From Methylacidiphilum caldifontis (GTDB lineage Bacteria > Verrucomicrobiota > Verrucomicrobiia > Methylacidiphilales > CAMAQI01): DNA of 12,126 bases. The stretch is from assembly GCA_945860255.1 (NCBI GenBank), contig CAMAQI010000057.1, positions 1 through 12,126 of the forward strand, written 5' to 3'. Position 1 is the first letter of the stretch; each line of letters begins with the position of its first letter. The position numbers and the translations under genes were made by a program. The notes under the pieces were generated by a model. The model did no database searches and was not told the origin of the DNA. It worked only from the letters and a program-made list of their open reading frames with translations. Of the stretch, positions 1-6,003 are shown one piece after another.

Positions 1-384
1 TGGGTCTTAAAGCGACTCCAAAAGTGCACTCTCCTCCGGATCTTATTGGGGACGGGAAAGCTCCACCAAATCCGAGTTCATTTAGAATCGGAGCAACATC
101 CAATCCTCGGAGACAAACTCTACGGAGTCGACCCAACGCTTTATTTAGAGATGTGCGCAGGAAAAGGGTTTGAATCGTGGATGCCTCACTTGCGTCTTCG
201 ACGCCATGCGCTCCATGCCTCTGAGTTACATTTTCAATGGAATCAAGAACAACTCCAGATTATCTCTCCCCTTCCCGATGATTTGGAGACCTTTGTGAAA
301 GAGAATAGCATAAATCGGTCAAAGACCGAAACCCAGGTTATCTCCCCGATGAAAATATCCTCTCCTCCATTCCAATCGCATTGA
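1..384 (+). CDS. RluA-family pseudouridine synthase, C-terminal part (5' end outside window)
   Basis: This is the 3' end of a gene for an enzyme that isomerises uridine to pseudouridine in rRNA or tRNA. The reading frame is open from the first base of the window through a TGA at 382-384, giving 127 visible residues, so the TTG at 46 is an internal codon and not the start. The diagnostic C-terminal signature of the RluA family is present: GTGKLHQIRVHL near residues 17-28, followed by HPILGDKLYG. The remaining tail (HLRLRRHALHA and beyond) fits the family's last strands. The catalytic HRLD aspartate motif would lie upstream of the window and cannot be checked. Which uridine is modified cannot be told from this part. 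The gene lies 70 bp before a methyltransferase gene on the same strand, so the two RNA-modification genes may be co-transcribed. Confidence 0.88.
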   Translation, partial: WVLKRLQKCTLLRILLGTGKLHQIRVHLESEQHPILGDKLYGVDPTLYLEMCAGKGFESWMPHLRLRRHALHASELHFQWNQEQLQIISPLPDDLETFVKENSINRSKTETQVISPMKISSPPFQSH

Positions 385-454
385 ATTCCGATTTATGAAT
401 TTTAAAAATACAGTTCCCCATTGACCGCTTAAGATCCGATGCCACGTTCTCGGG

Positions 455-1495
455 ATGACCGATCTCATCAGCCCATCAATTTCCGAACTCCTGAACAAAG
501 CGATCCCTTTACGCGAACCGATGTTTGACCCGAATCATCGCTCCGCCATGCGCCTATTTAATGGGTTTATCGAGGGAAATCCGGAGCTCTGTATCGATCT
601 TTACGCGAAGTCGCTTCTTATTCATAACTATTCCAATCCTCCTGAAAAAGGAACGGAAACCGTTCTACTCGCTTTAGGCTTTTTAAAAGAACGATTTCCT
701 TGGGTTCAATCGGCCGTCGTAAAAGAACGATACGGAGAAAGTCAGGAGAAGAAATCAGGGGTCGTGATTTTTGGTGGTCCATTGGATCGCAAGATTTTAG
801 AGAACGATATTTGGTATTCGATCGATCTTTGCATGAATCGTGACGCCAGCCTTTATCTCGATACCCGTTTTTTACGGGATTGGATGATTAAAAATCTAAA
901 AGGGAAAACAGTCCTCAACACCTTTGCTTACACCGGAAGCCTCGGGGTTGCCGCCATGGGAGCAGGAGCTTCACAGGTCGTACATGTGGAGCAAAACCGG
1001 AAATTCCTCAATTGCGCGAAAGACTCTTACTCTTTGAATGGGTTTCCGATTAAAAAATCTGATTTTCTCGAAGGAGATTTCTGGGCGAAGGTCAGTCATC
1101 TTAAAAATAAAGGGACGCTCTTCGACGCGGTGATCTTAGATCCCCCTTTTTTTGCGACGAGTGAGCAAGGGACGGTTGATCTCGCTCAAAATTGCAAACA
1201 GGTCATTAATAAAATTCGACCTCTCGTTCAGAATGACGGTTATTTAATTGTGATTAACAATGCCCTTTTTCTCAGTGGAAAAGAGTTTATGAGCGAAATC
1301 GAATCCCTTTGTCAGGATGGCTATTTATCGGTCGAGACAATGATTCCGATCCCCCCTGATTTCGCCGGTTTCTCTGGCACAGAAAAGTCCCCTTTCGTGA
1401 CCGATCCGGCTCCTTTCAATCACTCCACGAAGATTATTGTTCTTCGAGTCAAAAGAAAAAGCCAGACCGTTAAGGTTCGTCCCGATAAAGAATGA
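455..1495 (+). CDS. RlmI-like class I SAM-dependent methyltransferase (probable rRNA methyltransferase)
   Basis: The 346-residue protein is a Rossmann-fold methyltransferase of the COG1092 (RlmI/RlmK C-terminal) type. Motif I, which binds S-adenosylmethionine, is NTFAYTGSLGVAA at residues 155-167. The acidic end of the next strand is HVEQN at 177-181, and the catalytic-loop motif LDPPFF is at 228-233. The segment before motif I (YLDTRFLRDWM, 134-144) matches the 'FLDQR..R' stretch of this family, and the N-terminal third resembles the strand-rich domain that precedes the RlmI catalytic core. A typical N-terminal PUA domain is not obvious, so the exact substrate is uncertain; 23S rRNA cytosine methylation is the best family-based guess. 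The ATG at 455 was chosen because the frame makes sense from there, but only GGG touches it and no properly spaced ribosome binding site is visible. It follows an RNA pseudouridine synthase gene, which fits an RNA-modification role. Confidence 0.85.
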   Translation: MTDLISPSISELLNKAIPLREPMFDPNHRSAMRLFNGFIEGNPELCIDLYAKSLLIHNYSNPPEKGTETVLLALGFLKERFPWVQSAVVKERYGESQEKKSGVVIFGGPLDRKILENDIWYSIDLCMNRDASLYLDTRFLRDWMIKNLKGKTVLNTFAYTGSLGVAAMGAGASQVVHVEQNRKFLNCAKDSYSLNGFPIKKSDFLEGDFWAKVSHLKNKGTLFDAVILDPPFFATSEQGTVDLAQNCKQVINKIRPLVQNDGYLIVINNALFLSGKEFMSEIESLCQDGYLSVETMIPIPPDFAGFSGTEKSPFVTDPAPFNHSTKIIVLRVKRKSQTVKVRPDKE

Positions 1496-1507
1496 GAATT
1501 GAATTTT

Positions 1508-1585
1508 CCTCTGCGACCCTCTGTTTACTCTGCGGTTAAAAATGGTTCTAAATTCTGTGAACTTGCGTGTGTTCCGTGGTTAAAG
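1508..1585 (+). repeat. Degenerate 'CTCTGCGGTT'-type intergenic repeat
   Basis: The gap between two convergent genes holds a short periodic block: CCTCTGCGAC (1508-1517), CCTCTGTTTA (1518-1527) and CTCTGCGGTT (1528-1537). A second block at about 1554-1584 is related and ends in CCGTGGTTAAA. Similar sequence (TGTGTTCTATGCGTTCTCT followed by GCGG) occurs near 5855-5878 and inverted near 5658-5680. I recall that strings such as 'tctgcgttctctgcggtt' are scattered in the intergenic DNA of many bacterial genomes; this is from memory and was not searched. The block ends just before the stop codon of the minus-strand gene. Confidence 0.5.
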
Positions 1586-1588
1586 ATG

Positions 1589-2305
1589 TTATTGTATTGT
1601 GTTGAGCTGCGAGAGAATCCCCGGATCTCGAACATCGACCCAATCGCTTTTAATCTTATGTCCGGTGATTTTTCCACCCCCTTGGGCAAGCCCCTTGAGG
1701 GCATCGGTAAATTCATATTCTCCGCGGGGCGATTTTTGAAGCACTGCCGTATAATCAAAAATTCGAGGGGTCAGTGCGTAAATTCCGGCATTGTAAAATG
1801 CGTTCGGGGGCGGGGTTTGAAATTGACCCTTCTCAATCAGATCGATCATTCGATCTTGATCATCGAGTAAAACAGCCCCTCCATTTTTAAGATCCTGCCC
1901 CTCCTTAAGCGCAATGAGTCCCTCTCCACAAAAAGCATCGACAAAGGTTTTATATTCCGGAGCGCTGATGAGAATATCGCCGTATGTAAAAAGGAACGGA
2001 TCCTTGCCAATCCAGGATTGAGCAAGTTCAGGAGCTTTCCCCGTTCCATCTTGGACAGTTTGAGTCCCATAAGTGATCGAAACGCCAAAGCGACTTCCAT
2101 GTCCGAAATAATTTTGAATGAAATAACCTTGATAACCAATCACGATAAAAAACTCCTGAATCCCCGCCTCATCTCGAAGTCCACTGATAATATGTTCTAA
2201 AATCGGTTTCCCTTGAACGAGGAGCATCGGTTTAGGAGTGACCTGGGTCAGCTCCCCCATACGGGTTCCTTTTCCAGCGGCTAAGATTAAAGCTTTGCGA
2301 ATCAT
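1589..2305 (-). CDS. Sugar-1-phosphate nucleotidyltransferase (NDP-sugar pyrophosphorylase, MurU/RmlA-like)
   Basis: This 238-residue protein has the full core of the nucleotidyl-transferase family, which joins a sugar 1-phosphate to an NTP to make an activated NDP-sugar. The NTP-binding loop is LAAGKGTRMGELT (8-20), with the conserved lysine in TPKPMLL (23-29). The metal-binding aspartate is in YGD (108-110). YNAGIYAL (171-178), RGEYEFTDAL (194-203) and WVDVRDPG (222-229) match the later sugar-binding and metal-binding motifs. The length is that of short single-domain members such as MurU; there is no left-handed helix acetyltransferase domain as in GlmU. The sugar and nucleotide cannot be assigned from sequence alone. 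The gene converges on the methyltransferase gene and diverges from leuS across a 93-bp gap. No Shine-Dalgarno motif precedes its ATG. It could supply a sugar donor for cell-wall recycling or for surface glycans. Confidence 0.87.
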   Translation of the reverse strand: MIRKALILAAGKGTRMGELTQVTPKPMLLVQGKPILEHIISGLRDEAGIQEFFIVIGYQGYFIQNYFGHGSRFGVSITYGTQTVQDGTGKAPELAQSWIGKDPFLFTYGDILISAPEYKTFVDAFCGEGLIALKEGQDLKNGGAVLLDDQDRMIDLIEKGQFQTPPPNAFYNAGIYALTPRIFDYTAVLQKSPRGEYEFTDALKGLAQGGGKITGHKIKSDWVDVRDPGILSQLNTIQ

Positions 2306-2381
2306 CGTATCGTAAAAAGTAACGAGTTTTCAATGAAGAACAATTCTAAATCTTTTCGCTTTTCGATTTCCTCTTGATCGC

Positions 2382-2399
2382 TAAGAGTTTCCTCTCTTA
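2382..2399 (+). promoter_or_regulatory. Small hairpin touching the leuS start codon
   Basis: TAAGAG (2382-2387) and CTCTTA (2394-2399) are perfectly complementary around a TTTCCT loop, and the second arm includes the A of the leuS ATG. In the transcript this could partly mask the start codon. It sits where a ribosome binding site would be expected, and none is recognisable. Six base pairs is short, so chance is a real possibility. The rest of the 2306-2398 divergent gap shows no convincing promoter boxes to me. Confidence 0.2.
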
Positions 2400-4876
2400 T
2401 GCAAGTCAGACGCCAATTTCCTTTTCACGAAATCGAACCTCAATGGCAAAAACGTTGGGAGGAACTTCAATCCTTCCGTGCCGCCAATCCTGGGGAGAAA
2501 GGGGCTGAAAAACCGAAATATTATGTCCTCGATATGTTTCCGTATCCCTCTGGCTCAGGTCTTCACGTTGGTCATCTCGAGGGCTATACAGCGACGGATA
2601 TTGTGGCGCGATATAAACGGATGAACGGATTCAATGTCCTTCACCCCATCGGTTGGGATGCCTTTGGGCTTCCCGCTGAACAGTTTGCGGTCAAAGAGGG
2701 GATTCACCCACGGATCACCACGGAGAAAAATATCTCTAATTTTACCCGCCAGATTAAAATGATGGGATTCTCTTACGACTGGTCCCGTGAAATTGATACG
2801 ACTCACTCTCACTACTACCGATGGACTCAGTGGATCTTTCTCCAGCTTTTCAATAAAGGACTTGCCTATGTCTCCGATGCCCCCGTCTGGTACTGCCCTG
2901 CCCTCGGGACGGTTCTTGCCAATGAAGAGATTTTAAATACTCCCGAAGGGCCGCGCTCAGAACGAGGTAATCATCCTGTGGAACGTCGCCCACTCCGTCA
3001 ATGGATGCTCAAAATCACTGCTTATGCCGAACGGCTGCTCAAAGATCTCGATCTCTTGGATTGGCCAGAATCGCTTAAGGAGATGCAACGAAATTGGATC
3101 GGTCGAAGCGAAGGGGCAGAAGTCACTTTTCAGGTCGCTGATTCCTCTGAAACGATCACGGTTTACACCACGAGACCGGATACGCTCTTCGGAGCAACCT
3201 ATATGGTTCTCTCTCCAGAGCACCCTCTCCTTTCAAAAATCACATCATCGAATCAAAAAGCGGCGATCGAAGCGTATCAAAAAGAGGTCAATTCTAAGTC
3301 CGATCTCGAACGAACCGATCTGGCTAAATTCAAAACCGGAGTCTGGACAGGGGCCGAGGCGGTGAATCCAGTCAACGGCGAAAAAATCCCGATCTGGATC
3401 GCTGACTATGTATTGATGGGTTACGGAACAGGGGCGATCATGGCGGTTCCCGCGCATGATGAGCGTGACTATGAATTCGCAAAACAGTTTAACCTTCTGA
3501 TTCGTGAAGTCGTTCGCCCCTCGGGAGGAATCCGTCCCGATCAACCGGAAACCGCTCTCTGTTTCTCAGGGGATGGGATGGCGGCAAACTCCGATTTTAT
3601 CAGCGGTCTGATGACTGCTGAAGCAAAATCAAAAATGATCGAATGGCTGGAAAGTCATCAAGTGGGACGTCGCTCCATTAAATTTAAACTACGTGACTGG
3701 CTCTTCTCTCGCCAACGCTATTGGGGGGAACCGTTCCCGATTATTTGGAAAGAGGGAGTGGCCTGTGCAATCCCGGAAAATGAACTTCCTCTCTTACTTC
3801 CTGAACTTGAGGATTTCAAGCCAAACGCCGACGGCCAAGCCCCTTTAAGCAAAGCGAAGGAATGGCTCAAAACTCCTTGCGGGGGAACTCGCGAAATCAA
3901 TACGATGCCGCAATGGGCGGGCTCTTGTTGGTACTATTTACGTTATTGTGATCCGCATAATTCACAATTTGCGATCGATCCAGAGGTCGAAAAATATTGG
4001 ATGGGGGAAAAAGGGGTCGATCTCTATATCGGTGGAGCAGAGCATGCTGTTCTCCATCTCCTCTATGCCCGATTCTGGCATAAGGTTCTTTTTGATTGCG
4101 GGGTCGTCTCCTCCCCAGAGCCATTTCATAAATTAGTCAACCAAGGGATCATCCTTGGGGAGAATAACCAAAAGATGTCGAAATCGGTGGGCAATGTCGT
4201 CAATCCAGATCTCGTTGTCAGTGAATACGGAGCGGATTCGGTTCGTCTCTTCGAAATGTTCATGGGTCCCCTTGAGCAGATCAAGCCGTGGGTCACTACG
4301 GGAGTCGAAGGAGTCTATCGTTTTCTCGGTCGCCTTTGGCGTTTGGTGATGGAAGAGACGCAAACCGGGGATTGGGAACTGAGTCCAAGACTTAGTCAGG
4401 ATGAACCCTCCGAAGCGATCTTACGCCGTCTTCACGAGACGATAGCAAAGGTCACGGAAGATATCGACCGGCTCGCTTTTAATACAGCGATCTCGCAACT
4501 CATGATCTTAGTCAATGATCTGACGAAAGAGGAGAAACGTTCGATCTCTACGATTCAAACTCTCTTAAAACTTCTCTCCCCCTTTGCCCCCCATATTGCA
4601 GAGGAACTCTCCCATCGACTCGGCGCTGAGAAACTGGCAAGCCAAGCCGATTGGCCGATCGCCGATCAGAAATACCTCGTTCAATCAGAGGTTGAAATCG
4701 TCGTTCAAGTTCTTGGAAAACTTCGTGGCAAACTGATTGTTCCGATCGATTCACCCGAGGGGTTCATTCAACCGCTCGCACTTCAAATCGAGGCGGTAAA
4801 ACCGTGGATCGAAGGGAAAACGATTGTTAAAACAATTCTCGTTCCAAACAAACTGATTAATTTTGTCGTTAAATAA
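2399..4876 (+). CDS. leuS: Leucyl-tRNA synthetase
   Basis: The 825-residue class I synthetase charges tRNA-Leu with leucine in the cytoplasm and is essential for translation. The HIGH-type motif is HVGH at 56-59 within YPSGSGLHVGHLEGY, and the KMSKS loop is at 592-596. Between them lies the CP1 editing domain, with its threonine-rich TTRPDTLFG (257-265) and GTGAIMAVPAHDERD (343-357), whose last aspartate matches the residue that anchors the amino group of mischarged amino acids. A C-terminal anticodon-binding region follows. Length is normal for bacterial LeuRS. The small insertion that often binds zinc reads WYCPALGTVLANEE (164-177) and then SERGNHPVERR. It keeps a single cysteine, so zinc binding is probably lost, as in several other bacterial lineages. 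The ATG at 2399 gives the expected N-terminus. An FkbM methyltransferase gene follows by 19 bp and may share its transcript. Confidence 0.98.
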   Translation: MQVRRQFPFHEIEPQWQKRWEELQSFRAANPGEKGAEKPKYYVLDMFPYPSGSGLHVGHLEGYTATDIVARYKRMNGFNVLHPIGWDAFGLPAEQFAVKEGIHPRITTEKNISNFTRQIKMMGFSYDWSREIDTTHSHYYRWTQWIFLQLFNKGLAYVSDAPVWYCPALGTVLANEEILNTPEGPRSERGNHPVERRPLRQWMLKITAYAERLLKDLDLLDWPESLKEMQRNWIGRSEGAEVTFQVADSSETITVYTTRPDTLFGATYMVLSPEHPLLSKITSSNQKAAIEAYQKEVNSKSDLERTDLAKFKTGVWTGAEAVNPVNGEKIPIWIADYVLMGYGTGAIMAVPAHDERDYEFAKQFNLLIREVVRPSGGIRPDQPETALCFSGDGMAANSDFISGLMTAEAKSKMIEWLESHQVGRRSIKFKLRDWLFSRQRYWGEPFPIIWKEGVACAIPENELPLLLPELEDFKPNADGQAPLSKAKEWLKTPCGGTREINTMPQWAGSCWYYLRYCDPHNSQFAIDPEVEKYWMGEKGVDLYIGGAEHAVLHLLYARFWHKVLFDCGVVSSPEPFHKLVNQGIILGENNQKMSKSVGNVVNPDLVVSEYGADSVRLFEMFMGPLEQIKPWVTTGVEGVYRFLGRLWRLVMEETQTGDWELSPRLSQDEPSEAILRRLHETIAKVTEDIDRLAFNTAISQLMILVNDLTKEEKRSISTIQTLLKLLSPFAPHIAEELSHRLGAEKLASQADWPIADQKYLVQSEVEIVVQVLGKLRGKLIVPIDSPEGFIQPLALQIEAVKPWIEGKTIVKTILVPNKLINFVVK

Positions 4877-4895
4877 TGACGACAATCAATCTGAC

Positions 4896-5651
4896 ATGCC
4901 CCCTCTCAAACAACTCATTCGCAGCGGAATCGCCTGGATTGCCAATCGTCTAATTCGTTTATTGGGCAATCGACATCTCCCTCCCCTCACCGCTTTGGAG
5001 TGGAAAGGGGTACAAATTCATTTCTCTCAATGCGGAGAGGATCAGATTATTGAGAAGATTTGGGATGAATATTTCCAAGGGAGAATCGGCACCTATCTCG
5101 ATCTCGGCGCCTTTCATCCGATCACGTATTCCAACACCTGGAATCTTTATAAAAAGGGATGGAGAGGGATCAACATCGATGCCAATCCGACAGCCCTCGA
5201 ACGATTTAAAGAGAGCCGTCCCGAGGATCAGAATATTTGTGCCGCCATTGGTAAAGAGGGAGAGGAACTTCTCTATTGTTTCTATCGTTCACCGGCGACG
5301 AATCGACTCATCGCCAAGGGAGATTTGACCGCGAATCTTTTTGGGGAAGAGCCCAAGAAGATCACCCCCGTTCAATGTCGCTCCCTCACCTCGATTTTAG
5401 ATGAGCATCTTCCTTCTTCAAAAACAGTCGATCTCATGAGCATCGATTGCGAAGGCCACGAAGTTGAAATCCTTTCAGCCCTCGACTGGGACAAATATCC
5501 CCCTCAACTCATAGCTCTTGAATGCTCCCATCAAGCGGAGGGATTACATTCCTTTTTGAAAGAGAAGGGGTATGAATTCATTTCGATGACTCCGCCAACT
5601 CACTTTTTCATTCTGAAATCTGCGTTAAAAAATCGTCCATCCAAACAATGA
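4896..5651 (+). CDS. FkbM-family SAM-dependent methyltransferase
   Basis: The predicted 251-residue protein belongs to the FkbM (Methyltransf_21) family, whose members O-methylate sugars or other hydroxyl groups in polysaccharides and secondary metabolites. Counted from the ATG at 4896, the entry motif SQCGEDQI is at 44-51 and the SAM-binding motif I region YLDLGAFHP is at 67-75. INIDANP at 92-98 holds the acidic residue that contacts SAM ribose, and SIDCEGHE at 182-189 is the family's conserved D-x-EGHE motif. The hydrophobic N-terminus (IAWIANRLIRLLG) could be a membrane-facing amphipathic helix. A longer reading from TTG at 4863 would overlap leuS by 14 bp and add 11 polar residues. I prefer the ATG, though neither start has a ribosome binding site. 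Its position after leuS and before a membrane glycosyltransferase suggests that it modifies a glycan, but the substrate is unknown. Confidence 0.85.
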   Translation: MPPLKQLIRSGIAWIANRLIRLLGNRHLPPLTALEWKGVQIHFSQCGEDQIIEKIWDEYFQGRIGTYLDLGAFHPITYSNTWNLYKKGWRGINIDANPTALERFKESRPEDQNICAAIGKEGEELLYCFYRSPATNRLIAKGDLTANLFGEEPKKITPVQCRSLTSILDEHLPSSKTVDLMSIDCEGHEVEILSALDWDKYPPQLIALECSHQAEGLHSFLKEKGYEFISMTPPTHFFILKSALKNRPSKQ

Positions 5652-5654
5652 CTT

Positions 5655-5880
5655 TAGCCACAGAGAACGCATAGAACACAAAAATGAAAAATGCACTCGC
5701 CTCTCAGCAAAGCAGAAAAGCAGGAAAATTAACCGCAACTCCCTTCGTAAAACGAAATCAAACCGATGGAATTTCATAGGTTTTAATAAATGATTTCCCT
5801 TTGATTTTTTCAAGCATTTCTGAATTCCTAAGAGATCACCGTTTTTTTCATTTTTGTGTTCTATGCGTTCTCTTGCGGCT
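5655..5880. repeat. Long inverted-repeat element in the FkbM-DUF2723 gap
   Basis: The 352-bp non-coding gap at 5652-6003 contains a perfect 30-bp inverted repeat: arm one is 5662-5691 and arm two is 5844-5873, separated by 152 bp. The arms carry AGAGAACGCATAGAACAC on the plus strand and its reverse complement. The match continues outward imperfectly (AGCCAC against AGCCGCA) to about 5657 and 5880. Inside, CAGAAAAGC (5713-5721) pairs with GCATTTCTG (5814-5822) at 8 of 9 positions, and a smaller nested hairpin lies at 5754-5797. The layout is that of one long branched hairpin or of a small non-autonomous repeat element. No T-run follows, so a simple terminator is unlikely. I see no open reading frame of coding character inside. 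Confidence 0.7.
5754..5797. repeat. Inner nested hairpin of the inverted-repeat element
   Basis: GAAATCA (5754-5760) is the exact reverse complement of TGATTTC (5791-5797). Within it AACC (5761-5764) pairs with GGTT (5779-5782), and ATG (5766-5768) pairs with CAT (5775-5777) around GAATTT. An alternative eight-base pairing, AAATCAAA (5755-5762) with TTTGATTT (5800-5807), competes with the outer stem. The nested order agrees with the larger 30-bp arms outside. The short stems alone are weak; their arrangement within the arms is what makes the case. Confidence 0.4.
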
Positions 5881-5918
5881 CGAACAGGCTCCTTATTCCC
5901 CTTCTTCTGCTCCGGTTT

Positions 5919-5948
5919 TTGACGACAGCGAAACTGAATCTGTAAACA
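5919..5948 (+). promoter_or_regulatory. Possible sigma-70-like promoter for the DUF2723 gene
   Basis: TTGACG (5919-5924) matches five of six bases of a -35 box, and 18 bp later TAAACA (5943-5948) is a poor -10 box with three of six matches. A start site just downstream would leave a leader of about 50 nt before the ATG at 6004. The position outside the inverted-repeat element and before a long gene is sensible, but the -10 match is weak and the organism's promoter consensus is unknown. Confidence 0.25.
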
Positions 5949-6003
5949 TCGAGGATATTTCATTGTTCTCTGCAAAAACTCCCTTACATTCAATCCTCTC
6001 CGT

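Noticed and set aside
384..410. AATTC/GAATT hairpin after the pseudouridine synthase gene as a terminator
   Set aside because: The stem is only five base pairs and AT-rich, and only a short T stretch follows.
1499..1870. Plus-strand open frame of 123 codons after the methyltransferase
   Set aside because: Most of it lies antisense to the well-supported nucleotidyltransferase gene and the start lies in the repeat; the translation has no family character.
2399..4876. Frequent CGATC/GATCG strings, considered as a HIP1-like or other uptake-type repeat
   Set aside because: I found no full GCGATCGC octamer, and the strings fall in codons such as GCG ATC and CTC GAT, so codon choice explains them.
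4874..4953. TAATG stop-start overlap at the end of leuS
   Set aside because: The ATG at 4876 opens a frame of only about 26 codons and is out of frame with the FkbM gene.
5662..5873. Inverted repeat as the ends of an insertion sequence
   Set aside because: The 152 bp between the arms is too short for a transposase and no target-site duplication is obvious next to the arms; a non-autonomous element remains possible and is reported as a finding.
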